Source: an uncultured Eubacteriales bacterium (GTDB lineage Bacteria > Bacillota > Clostridia > Christensenellales > CAG-138). From it: a stretch of DNA of 64,000 nt. The translations under genes were made by a program, and so were the position numbers. Each line of letters opens with the position of its first letter. The first letter of the stretch is position 1. Below, one piece after another: positions 16,572 to 22,408 of this stretch. The DNA is taken from the NCBI GenBank assembly GCA_900546845.1, contig UREK01000014.1, positions 1 to 64,000 of the forward strand. Direction: 5' to 3'. The notes beneath the pieces are model-generated. The model worked only from the letters and a program-made list of their open reading frames with translations. It had not been told where the DNA came from and did not search any database.

Positions 16572-17522
16572 TTAAGCTCCCTTCTTCTTGCTGATCCGCA
16601 GGACGCGGAATTTTGTCGTGTTGTAATACGGAGATAGATCGAGGCCCGTGTGATCTGCGCTGAACCGTTCAACGTCGAATGTCTTGCGCTCCTGCGGCCT
16701 CCAACTCGCACAGTACGCGCCGCACATGCCAAGCTCGCTCTCTCCGAGGCAGGCTTTCACCTCGTTCTCGCATGCGGTCTTTTCGTCCTTCAACCGCTTG
16801 ATGGCTTCGCCGATCGATTTAATGCGTTCAAGCGTACCCTCGTGGCCATACATGTCGACCGCACCGCCCGGCAGGCTGTCCGCATAGATGGTTTCAATCG
16901 CTTCCGCGGTTGCGTCGCTGCCGTCAACAGCGGGGGGCGTGTCATCCGTGACGTGCTGCCAGAAGTCCCGCTCCGCATTCATGAGGGCCGCGATCTCGTC
17001 CTCGTCGCGTTTGATCTCGAACCAGAAAAAGCCCTTGCCCAGAACCAGCACCGCAAGGTACCACTTCGGCTTGCCGGTAATTGCCATATAGTGCTGACAT
17101 TGAACGTAGTAATTTGCCGGATATTCCCCATCCTTAAAATTCGCCTTGTTCATCATGGTTGTGGTCTTGCACTCAAGGCCCGCGTCCTCCCCGACGATCT
17201 CGCGGTCAATGTTCGCATGGGCGAACGGGTATGTGCCGTTGTAGATGATCGCGTTGCAGCGGCGAACCCGTTTCCCCGTCGCCTCGGCAAAGCGCTTTGC
17301 AACGTATTCCTCCAGGTCGCGCCCCTGGCGCATCGCCTCGTTATCCTCTGCTTCAGGCATCCTTCCGGTCTTTTCAGCCCATACCGAAAAAGCGCTGCTC
17401 CAAGGATTCAAGCCGACGATCGCGGCTGCGTCGGAACCGCCGACGCTGTTTTTGCGAACGGCAAGCCAATCCTCACGGCTCATGTCGGCCGTGGAAACCT
17501 TTTTGAGTTCCATAATGCTCAT
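16572..17522 (-). CDS. YqaJ-type phage recombination exonuclease
   Basis: Product of 316 residues with the YqaJ/lambda-exonuclease-like nuclease core: DWLAVRKNSVGGSDAAAIVGL, later DAGLECKTTTMMNKA (the D...ExK catalytic residues) and YYVQCQHYMAITGK. The C-terminal part is helical. It would resect double-strand ends to give single strands for the adjacent RecT. The start ATG overlaps the previous stop as ATGA, indicating coupling. Confidence 0.92.
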   Translation of the reverse strand: MSIMELKKVSTADMSREDWLAVRKNSVGGSDAAAIVGLNPWSSAFSVWAEKTGRMPEAEDNEAMRQGRDLEEYVAKRFAEATGKRVRRCNAIIYNGTYPFAHANIDREIVGEDAGLECKTTTMMNKANFKDGEYPANYYVQCQHYMAITGKPKWYLAVLVLGKGFFWFEIKRDEDEIAALMNAERDFWQHVTDDTPPAVDGSDATAEAIETIYADSLPGGAVDMYGHEGTLERIKSIGEAIKRLKDEKTACENEVKACLGESELGMCGAYCASWRPQERKTFDVERFSADHTGLDLSPYYNTTKFRVLRISKKKGA

Positions 17523-17878
17523 TGGATACCCTCCTTGATGTACTTACTGATGATGAACGACAGCCCGGCCTGCACGGTGTCAAAGCCATCTGCCGCCAAA
17601 CGCTGTTGCAACAGGCCGTAAGCGTGTTTTGAGATCCTTGCCTGCACCCGGCAGGGGAAGCGTCTGTGCTCCTCCGTGGGACGTTTTTCAGGCTTTTCAG
17701 GGAATGCTTCCAGAATTGCCAGTTCTAGGTCGTCCACCCACCGAACCCCGTAGTTCTCCGGATTCTTCACATGGGAATGGATGCTCTTGTCGTACTTGGG
17801 ATACATTTCGCGTATAATCGCAATCAGGTGAGCGGGCTTCAAGCCGCGCTCCTCCTCAAATTTCCTCACATCCAGCAT
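17519..17878 (-). CDS. Hypothetical early phage protein
   Basis: The start was set at ATG 17876-17878, which follows GGAGGGACGATA; the longer reading to 18049 is unlikely. The 119-residue product begins MLDVRKFEEERGLKPAHL, has a central basic region (RRFPCRVQARISKHAYGLL) and ends with a helix (SFIISKYIKEGIQ). The last part looks like a small helical DNA-binding or dimerisation domain, but no family was recognised. It overlaps the exonuclease gene by four bases. Confidence 0.68.
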   Translation of the reverse strand: MLDVRKFEEERGLKPAHLIAIIREMYPKYDKSIHSHVKNPENYGVRWVDDLELAILEAFPEKPEKRPTEEHRRFPCRVQARISKHAYGLLQQRLAADGFDTVQAGLSFIISKYIKEGIQ

Positions 17879-18128
17879 TATCGTCCCTCCATGGTCTGTG
17901 CCCTTGATGGTACTTCTCCGCGATATACTGCTGCTCAAACTCCGGCAGGGTGCGAAGCCTTGCAAGCGCCTTCTCCCGGCTTTCTCGAATTTCAAGCGCC
18001 GTCCGGTAAAAGGAACACTTTTTTGCGCGCCCAGGCGTGCATTTGCCAATCCCGGCTAGCAACGCACATCCGGCGTATTTTCCGCCCGGCTCAGGGAAGA
18101 ATGCACAGCTCTGCGGCTCCTTTTTCAT
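17856..18128 (-). CDS. Small cysteine-rich early phage protein
   Basis: Product of 90 residues. Four or more cysteines in the first half (CAFF, CALLAGIGKC, KKCSFYRT) could bind zinc. The second half is helical with QQYIAEKYHQGHRPWRDDN. Proteins with this Cys-then-helix layout are frequent in clostridial phages and integrative elements, without known function. It overlaps the next gene by 23 bp. Confidence 0.62.
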   Translation of the reverse strand: MKKEPQSCAFFPEPGGKYAGCALLAGIGKCTPGRAKKCSFYRTALEIRESREKALARLRTLPEFEQQYIAEKYHQGHRPWRDDNAGCEEI

Positions 18129-18225
18129 TGACTTCGCCCGTCCTCATCTGATAAAATAGGTTCACAGGTATTGTTCGTGTGCTCGCTTGGGATGGCCGTC
18201 CCGGCGGGCACTTTTCCGTTTGTCC

Positions 18226-18396
18226 TCATTTCCACTCCTCCTTCAAGTCCTCAATGTACAGCGGCCTTTTCCGCCGCCGCGCCTCTGCCCTACGCCGCTC
18301 GCGCGCCTCGACCATCTCCACCGCCGCAAGGGCGGCCATTGCCCCCAGCACCGCCCCCGGCAGGGTGAAGCTGAAAAATAATCCAAAGTAGTTCAT
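18226..18396 (-). CDS. Small membrane protein
   Basis: Product of 56 residues from ATG 18394-18396, which overlaps the HNH gene stop as ATGA and has GGAGG upstream. Residues about 4-26 form one hydrophobic segment (FGLFFSFTLPGAVLGAMAAL). It is followed by a strongly basic stretch with many Arg, which predicts a cytoplasmic C-terminus. No family recognised. Confidence 0.62.
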   Translation of the reverse strand: MNYFGLFFSFTLPGAVLGAMAALAAVEMVEARERRRAEARRRKRPLYIEDLKEEWK

Positions 18397-18698
18397 ATGT
18401 CCTCCATGTCCAGGTAGTTCCTGCCGAACAGCAGTATGAATTCCTTTCGTGTGTGATCGATCTCGAAATGTTCCTGCGCCATGCGCTGGTACTCGCGGCG
18501 CTTCGCCTTGTTGTGGTGCACCCCGTTTGGCGGCTCGTTGTGGCACCGGTGGCATAACGGCAGGATGTAGCCGCATTCCTCGCTATGCTTCCTGTTGCTT
18601 CCCCCGAAGATGTGGTGTACCTCTACCCAATCGCAGCTCCCGCACTCGTAACACTCGAACAGGTTGTCCACAAATGCGCTCTCAAGTTTCTTTGCCAT
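18393..18698 (-). CDS. HNH-type endonuclease
   Basis: Product of 101 residues with a treble-clef HNH core: CYECGSCDWVEVHHIFGG, then SEECGYILPLCHRCHNEP and VHHNKAKR. The Cys pairs would hold the structural zinc and the VHHIF histidine pair supplies the nuclease site. It lies in the early replication block, so a role in recombination or DNA processing (NinG/Rap-like) is more likely than packaging, but this is inference. Confidence 0.82.
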   Translation of the reverse strand: MAKKLESAFVDNLFECYECGSCDWVEVHHIFGGSNRKHSEECGYILPLCHRCHNEPPNGVHHNKAKRREYQRMAQEHFEIDHTRKEFILLFGRNYLDMEDI

Positions 18699-18717
18699 AG
18701 GGTCCTTCCCCTTCCGT

Positions 18718-18900
18718 TCACCCGGCTATTGCTTGTCCATCAAGGCCGGGGGTCTCCTCGTCCTCCTCCGGCTTTTTCTTGTCCAGCACGATAAAGCGCT
18801 GCTTCACCGGCCGTGTGCGGTTGTAGATGTCGCACAAAATGTCGAGTATCCACTGCGCGCGCTCCGCGGTGATCTCGTTCCCGTTTGCCGGGTTCTCCAT
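18718..18900 (-). CDS. Small early phage protein
   Basis: Product of 60 residues, MENPANGNEITAERAQWIL onward, acidic at both ends and helical in the middle. ATG 18898-18900 has AAGGAGGGG six bases upstream. An alternative ATG at 18921 also has a good site (GGGAGG), so the start is uncertain by seven codons. No family recognised. Confidence 0.58.
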   Translation of the reverse strand: MENPANGNEITAERAQWILDILCDIYNRTRPVKQRFIVLDKKKPEEDEETPGLDGQAIAG

Positions 18901-19095
18901 TTCTTTCCCCTCCTTTTTCATCTATTGCCTCCCATGTTTTGCTTATATAGCTTACTCATGCTCGGCTTGTCTCTTTACCTCTCGGCCCATCTTTTGGGTT
19001 AGGCCTTCCCGGGCCGCTTGTCCTTTCAACTTGCTTGGTTCTTCGCCCGTTCCCACAATACTTGCAGGATAAGGGCGCTCGGACGGTCCACGGTG
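18901..19095. other. Intergenic stretch with no convincing gene
   Basis: Minus-strand frames here are broken into short pieces, some with start codons but none with a strong ribosome site except just before 18,921. Nothing else was recognised. Confidence 0.4.
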
Positions 19096-19098
19096 TTA

Positions 19099-19128
19099 TT
19101 GACTGTCACCCCCGCATTGTGATAAAAT
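19099..19128 (+). promoter_or_regulatory. Sigma-A type promoter for coiled-coil gene
   Basis: TTGACT at 19099-19104, an 18-base spacer, and TAAAAT at 19123-19128. Predicted transcription would begin near 19,135, about 20 bases before the plus-strand coiled-coil gene. This gives that gene its own expression independent of the leftward early operon. Confidence 0.6.
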
Positions 19129-19155
19129 CAGCCCATTGAAAGGGGGCGCCGCACC

Positions 19156-19392
19156 ATGAACAACGAAGAAAAAATCCTCGGGATCCTCATGCAGATGCAA
19201 TCGGACATCGCCGATCTGCGCGAAGACATCGCCGATCTGCGCGAAGACATCGGTGATCTGAAAGCTGGACAGGCAAAGATGCAGGAAGACATCGCCGACA
19301 TCAAGACCAACGTGCAGTTCATTTGGGATGATCTGGGTCACGCCGAAGACCGCCTTGACGCGCATGACGCAGCGTTCAAAAAGATAATGTAA
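19156..19392 (+). CDS. Short heptad-repeat coiled-coil protein, inserted against the early operon
   Basis: Product of 78 residues, almost entirely a coiled coil built from seven-residue units such as DIADLRE repeated, then DIGDLKAGQAKM and a C-terminal DDLGHAEDRLDAHDAAFKKIM. Two perfect 21-bp repeats encode adjacent heptads. It runs rightward while all flanking early genes run leftward, and has its own promoter 28 bases upstream. Its position inside an apparent gene on the opposite strand suggests a late-acquired accessory gene. Function unknown; small coiled-coil proteins may act as adaptors or inhibitors. Confidence 0.72.
   Translation: MNNEEKILGILMQMQSDIADLREDIADLREDIGDLKAGQAKMQEDIADIKTNVQFIWDDLGHAEDRLDAHDAAFKKIM
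19204..19245. repeat. Two perfect 21-bp tandem repeats encoding heptads
   Basis: Copies at 19204-19224 and 19225-19245 are identical; a third, diverged copy begins at 19246. Each unit encodes DIADLRE, so copy-number change would lengthen or shorten the coiled coil by exactly one heptad. Confidence 0.93.
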
Positions 19393-19473
19393 CGCCTCTA
19401 CCTCTACGGTTTTTCCTATCCGTACGCCTGCCGCTTCTGCCGGTAGGCGTATCGTCGTCTGCTCGCGGTTCAT
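19380..19473 (-). pseudogene. 5' remnant of a ribbon-helix-helix-like early gene
   Basis: A strong ribosome site (AAAGGAGG) precedes ATG 19471-19473, and the first codons read MNREQTTIRLPAE, the typical opening of Arc-like phage regulators. After this the frame runs into a hairpin (19423-19451) and then antisense to the coiled-coil gene, giving an implausible sequence. The native C-terminal part seems to be lost. Confidence is moderate because only about a dozen residues support it. Confidence 0.4.
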
Positions 19474-19485
19474 GCCATCCTCCTT

Positions 19486-19695
19486 TCAACTCGCTTCGTC
19501 AGATGCGTCTGGTTCGCAGAGAAGTTCGTCCACCGTTACGCCGAAGTAGTCTGCAACGCGTTTAAGTTTGTCAGCAGAAGGGGAAATGGTGTCCCACCGC
19601 CAAATCGTTTTTTTACCAAGCCCCGCTCTGGCTTCAACTTCTGCCATGGATACCCCTGCATTTTTGGCTAGACGGCGTATATTGTCCAACAGCAA
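19486..19695 (-). CDS. Cro-like helix-turn-helix regulator
   Basis: First gene of the leftward early operon. The helix-turn-helix is NAGVSMAEVEARAGLGKKTIWRW followed by SADKLKRVADYFGVTVDEL, an XRE-type domain occupying nearly the whole 69 residues. The start was set at TTG 19693-19695 because GGAGGTG lies six bases upstream; an in-frame ATG at 19710 would place that site inside the gene. The recognition helix (GLGKKTIWRW) is close to that of the first CI-like repressor (GLGKGTICRW), so both probably read the same operators. Confidence 0.82.
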   Translation of the reverse strand: MLLDNIRRLAKNAGVSMAEVEARAGLGKKTIWRWDTISPSADKLKRVADYFGVTVDELLCEPDASDEAS

Positions 19696-19719
19696 TACTT
19701 TCACCTCCATATCTTGTAG

Positions 19720-19748
19720 TTGACTAATCACCGCATATTTGCTACAAT
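19720..19748 (+). promoter_or_regulatory. Promoter for the CI-like repressor operon
   Basis: TTGACT at 19720-19725, a 17-base spacer, and TACAAT at 19743-19748 point rightward to the repressor genes. An operator-like TCACCGCAT half-site lies within the spacer. Predicted start is near 19,755, giving an untranslated leader of about 120 bases. Confidence 0.65.
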
Positions 19749-19857
19749 ACAGTTACCACACCGCCGCAGGAAATATGCGGTAATTGCCTCTTTACGCTCT
19801 CATGTTACCGCATAAATGCGGTACTGTCAAGGGTTATTTTGCATTTCTGCGGTACTT
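19728..19857. promoter_or_regulatory. Operator cluster of the lysogeny switch
   Basis: The best site is TACCGCAT-AA-ATGCGGTA at 19806-19823, a perfect inverted repeat. Related half-sites occur at 19728-19740 (CACCGCATA), 19773-19783 (ATATGCGGTAA) and 19845-19857 (CTGCGGTAC). Sites overlap both predicted promoters, which fits repression by Cro-like and CI-like proteins. Confidence 0.7.
19802..19830 (-). promoter_or_regulatory. Early leftward promoter (PR-like)
   Basis: On the minus strand TTGACA (19830-19825), a 17-base spacer and TAACAT (19807-19802). The spacer contains the perfect operator. Predicted start is near 19,795, so the transcript runs through the opposing repressor promoter into the Cro-like gene and the early operon. 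Confidence 0.7.
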
Positions 19858-19877
19858 TTTTTAAAGGAGCTGCTTTT

Positions 19878-20219
19878 ATGCAACTTGCCGACAAAGTAAA
19901 CGAACTCTGCAAAAATGCGGGAACCTCAATGAATGCACTTGAAAAGGCCATTGGGCTAGGGAAAGGCACTATTTGCCGATGGAATGACGTTATGCCGTCC
20001 GTAGATAAAGTTGAGAAGGTAGCTGACTACTTCGGTGTATCTATTGATTACTTGCTCGAACGATCCCCCGTTGATGAAGTGGGAGAAATGCTTGAATTTT
20101 TACACAAGAATCCTGAAATGAAAGTCTTGCTATCTTCGTCCTCTAAATTGCGGAAATCTGATTTAGATGCAGTTGTGACCATTGTAAGAAGGATGAACCG
20201 GGAGGATGATTATGAGTGA
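19878..20219 (+). CDS. CI-like repressor 1 (XRE/ImmR type)
   Basis: Product of 113 residues from ATG 19878-19880 with AAAGGAG upstream. Residues 1-65 are an XRE helix-turn-helix with the recognition region GLGKGTICRW; residues 70-113 are a short conserved tail (MLEFLHKNPEMKVLLSSSSKL). There is no LexA-like self-cleavage domain. This form, paired with an ImmA-like protease downstream, resembles ImmR of ICEBs1. Its last codons overlap the start of the second repressor, so the two are translated together. Confidence 0.88.
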   Translation: MQLADKVNELCKNAGTSMNALEKAIGLGKGTICRWNDVMPSVDKVEKVADYFGVSIDYLLERSPVDEVGEMLEFLHKNPEMKVLLSSSSKLRKSDLDAVVTIVRRMNREDDYE

Positions 20220-20563
20220 GCATGGAAATGCGTGACCGAGTGAGAGTGTTAGCGAAAACAAAAGGAGTGAGTTTACCTAAACTGGAAGCTGAACTCGGCT
20301 TTGGTAGCGGTACGATTGTCAAATGGGAAAAGGCATCGCCCTCTGCTGATAAACTCCAGAAAGTTGCTGATTACTTCGATGTGTCTGTTGACTTCCTGCT
20401 TGGCCGTGAACCATCCGACGAAACGCAGGAGATGTTGGAATATCTCCACAAGAATCCCGAGATGAGGGTTCTACTTTCATCTTCAGCCAAACTGGAAAAG
20501 GAGGATCTGGAGGCTGTGGTCGCAATCGTTCGGCGCATGAATAAGGAGCGTGATCTGGAATGA
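20216..20563 (+). CDS. CI-like repressor 2, tandem paralogue with different recognition helix
   Basis: Product of 115 residues starting at GTG 20216-20218, overlapping the previous stop. The overall layout copies repressor 1: helix-turn-helix, then EMLEYLHKNPEMRVLLSSSAKL and AVVAIVRRMNKE, nearly identical to the tail of repressor 1. The recognition helix (GFGSGTIVKW) differs clearly, so it may bind a different operator. The pair probably arose by tandem duplication. It overlaps the ImmA-like gene by four bases. Confidence 0.86.
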   Translation: MSMEMRDRVRVLAKTKGVSLPKLEAELGFGSGTIVKWEKASPSADKLQKVADYFDVSVDFLLGREPSDETQEMLEYLHKNPEMRVLLSSSAKLEKEDLEAVVAIVRRMNKERDLE

Positions 20564-20799
20564 GCGAATATGTCCCATGGCTGGATGTATGGATCACGCA
20601 GGAAACGCTCCCGATGCGGGTAAAGGCTTTTTGCAAGCAGCTTCCGACCGGAGATTGCATCATCCTGAACAAGGATCTCGCGGATGATAAAAAGCTGGAG
20701 GCCGTTGTTCACGAGATGCGCCATCTCGTCCGAGGGGACCTAGATGACGACGCTCCCGTCGCTGAGATCGAGCGGAGGACGGGGTTTCGGACGCGGTAG
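20560..20799 (+). CDS. Short ImmA/IrrE-like metalloprotease
   Basis: Product of 79 residues with the zinc-protease motif HEMRH in AVVHEMRHLVRGDL. It is much shorter than ICEBs1 ImmA but belongs to the short ImmA/IrrE class seen in clostridial phages. In ICEBs1 ImmA cleaves the repressor ImmR to start induction; the operon order repressor-repressor-protease here suggests the same job. The ATG overlaps the repressor-2 stop as ATGA. Confidence 0.78.
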   Translation: MSEYVPWLDVWITQETLPMRVKAFCKQLPTGDCIILNKDLADDKKLEAVVHEMRHLVRGDLDDDAPVAEIERRTGFRTR

Positions 20800-20918
20800 A
20801 AATATTGGGGAGGTTCTTATGCGCCACAAGCCGATTGCCGTGCCGTTTGGGGGTGTTGTTTTACTGTGGTAAATATATTTCCATTTTTGGAACATTAATA
20901 AACTATTGGAGGTATCAT

Positions 20919-21227
20919 ATGTCTATTTTGTCATTAGTTTCGCTCATAGTAAGTGTTGTGGGGCAAGTAATGTATTATTTGCTGTTTTCCAATTCTAGTC
21001 TTTCTGTGGTTTTTATAATAATTAGTGTTGTGTCAATTATTCTCCCTACGATTTCCAAGAAAATCCGAATTGCGCAGGGCAAGAAGGGAAGGGTTCTCGA
21101 AATAATCGCAATTATTGTTGGCGGATTCAACTTTTATTGTGTATTTTTTGCGCTAACCTCTCTCCCTGTTATTATCGCATACCTTGGTTGGGTAATAGGC
21201 GGTGTAGCATATAAAGTGGTTAAATAA
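20919..21227 (+). CDS. Small AT-rich membrane protein
   Basis: Product of 102 residues from ATG 20919-20921 with TTGGAGG upstream. Three hydrophobic segments are visible (about residues 3-40 as two close helices, and 60-95), separated by a basic loop KKIRIAQGKKGR. Base composition is much more AT-rich than the flanking phage genes, typical of an accessory gene expressed from the prophage. A superinfection-exclusion role is possible but unproven. Confidence 0.65.
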   Translation: MSILSLVSLIVSVVGQVMYYLLFSNSSLSVVFIIISVVSIILPTISKKIRIAQGKKGRVLEIIAIIVGGFNFYCVFFALTSLPVIIAYLGWVIGGVAYKVVK

Positions 21228-21314
21228 TAATTGCGTTAGCTGCACGCTAAGCGATTAATGCTAACAGCATCGTACCTTGAAAGAAAAATATTCGTGAATA
21301 AATGCCTTGGGGTA

Positions 21315-21343
21315 TTGCACATTATATAAAGTAAAAATATAAT
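21315..21343 (+). promoter_or_regulatory. Promoter of the Panacea toxin-antitoxin pair
   Basis: TTGCAC at 21315-21320, 17-base spacer, TATAAT at 21338-21343. Predicted start is about 15 bases before the antitoxin gene. An inverted repeat TTAGC-TGCAC-GCTAA lies about 80 bases upstream and might be an operator. Confidence 0.68.
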
Positions 21344-21364
21344 TTGTATTGAAGGGAGGTGGCA

Positions 21365-21904
21365 ATGATGATTAATGCAAAAGATGTTGCAAGCTTTTTT
21401 GCGCTTTGCACAACACATCCAGCTTGGATGACAAACATGCGCGCAAATAAATTGGCTTACTATGCTCAGGCATGGTCGCTCGTTCGTTTCGGGGAGCCGT
21501 TATTTAGCGAAGATATCGAAGCCTGGGAACACGGCCCCGTGATTCCTTCCGTATATCATGCTTTCTCCGATTACAAGAACGCACCGATTCCTGCGCCAGA
21601 AGACACGTCGTTTCTAAGCAAGCTATCGGAAGAAGAACGACAGCTACTTGTTGATGTAGCCCGTGAATATGACGGAATACCAACATGGCAGCTACGCAAT
21701 ATGTCTCATTCCAAGAGTGAGCCATGGGCTCAGGTTTATAAGTGTGACGCGCGGCACACCATCATCCCGATCGATTCGATTAAAAGTTGTTTCCGCGATA
21801 TGGAGCCGCTCCCAAGCGTCACCCTCGATGAGGCTATGGCCGATATACCAATCGTAAATTCCATTCCGGGCGGTTGTGATGACGGAGAGTGGAATGAAGT
21901 TTGA
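21365..21904 (+). CDS. Panacea-domain (SocA/DUF4065) antitoxin
   Basis: Product of about 179 residues with the Panacea signature: ANKLAYYAQAWSLVRFGEPLF, DIEAWEHGPVIPSVYHAF and a C-terminal PWAQVY. ATG 21365-21367 follows AGGGAGG by five bases; the next ATG is equally possible. Panacea proteins neutralise very different toxins encoded beside them. Here the stop overlaps the start of a PemK/MazF-like gene, so this is the antitoxin of a two-gene module with its own promoter and terminator. Phage-defence roles are reported for this class, but not shown here. Confidence 0.85.
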   Translation: MMINAKDVASFFALCTTHPAWMTNMRANKLAYYAQAWSLVRFGEPLFSEDIEAWEHGPVIPSVYHAFSDYKNAPIPAPEDTSFLSKLSEEERQLLVDVAREYDGIPTWQLRNMSHSKSEPWAQVYKCDARHTIIPIDSIKSCFRDMEPLPSVTLDEAMADIPIVNSIPGGCDDGEWNEV

Positions 21905-22211
21905 ACGTTGGGATATATGGCTTGCATCTGTAAAGTTTGATGATTCAGAGGAAGAGAAGACCCGTCCGGTTATAATTCTAGGAGATAACACCGCGCTTGT
22001 TTTGGCATTGTATGTTACATCCGCTTCTCCGCGCCCTGGATATAATGATTATCCGCTCGCGGATTGGGAATCGGCAGGCTTAAAAAAGCGTTCCACGGTT
22101 CGTCTGGATTTTCGATTACAGTTGGATTCTAGTAAGATTATCAAACGTTTGGGACGCGTATCGGATCGAGACCGACTTCTGCTGACGATGCGTGGACAAA
22201 TCAGAACCTGA
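21894..22211 (+). CDS. PemK/MazF-like toxin
   Basis: Product of 105 residues from ATG 21894-21896, with GGAG six bases upstream; it overlaps the antitoxin gene by 11 bp. The N-terminus RWDIWLASVKFDDSEEEK then TRPVIILG is the hallmark of PemK/MazF RNases (RGD-like start, then TRPV). The C-terminal half (VRLDFRLQLDSSKIIKRLG) fits the later strands of the fold. The predicted activity is mRNA interferase. A strong terminator follows at once. The antitoxin is not a classical MazE but a Panacea protein, which is unusual. Confidence 0.82.
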   Translation: MKFERWDIWLASVKFDDSEEEKTRPVIILGDNTALVLALYVTSASPRPGYNDYPLADWESAGLKKRSTVRLDFRLQLDSSKIIKRLGRVSDRDRLLLTMRGQIRT

Positions 22212-22219
22212 TATAATTG

Positions 22220-22248
22220 GCAGACAACTGAGGTTGTCTGCTTTTTTT
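22220..22248 (+). terminator. Rho-independent terminator after toxin gene
   Basis: Perfect 9-bp stem GCAGACAAC/GTTGTCTGC with a TGAG loop, followed by seven T. It ends the Panacea-toxin transcript and isolates the integrase gene. Confidence 0.92.
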
Positions 22249-22309
22249 GTTACATACTATAGAACGCGCAAATTTGGTATGTAAAAGCAGCGTTTTTTAA
22301 GTCGATCAA

Positions 22310-22333
22310 CATTTTGCCAACGCCGGCAAAATG
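22310..22333. promoter_or_regulatory. Perfect 9-bp inverted repeat upstream of integrase
   Basis: CATTTTGCC and GGCAAAATG (22310-22318 and 22325-22333) flank a 6-base spacer. There is no T-run, so it is not a normal terminator. It lies about 75 bases before the recombinase start and may be an operator for integrase control. Confidence 0.5.
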
Positions 22334-22408
22334 ACTGACATTGGCTCCGGATCATCTGATATTTATTTGGATCTATACCTCCACGACGGGGCCACGGAAA
22401 GGACGGTT

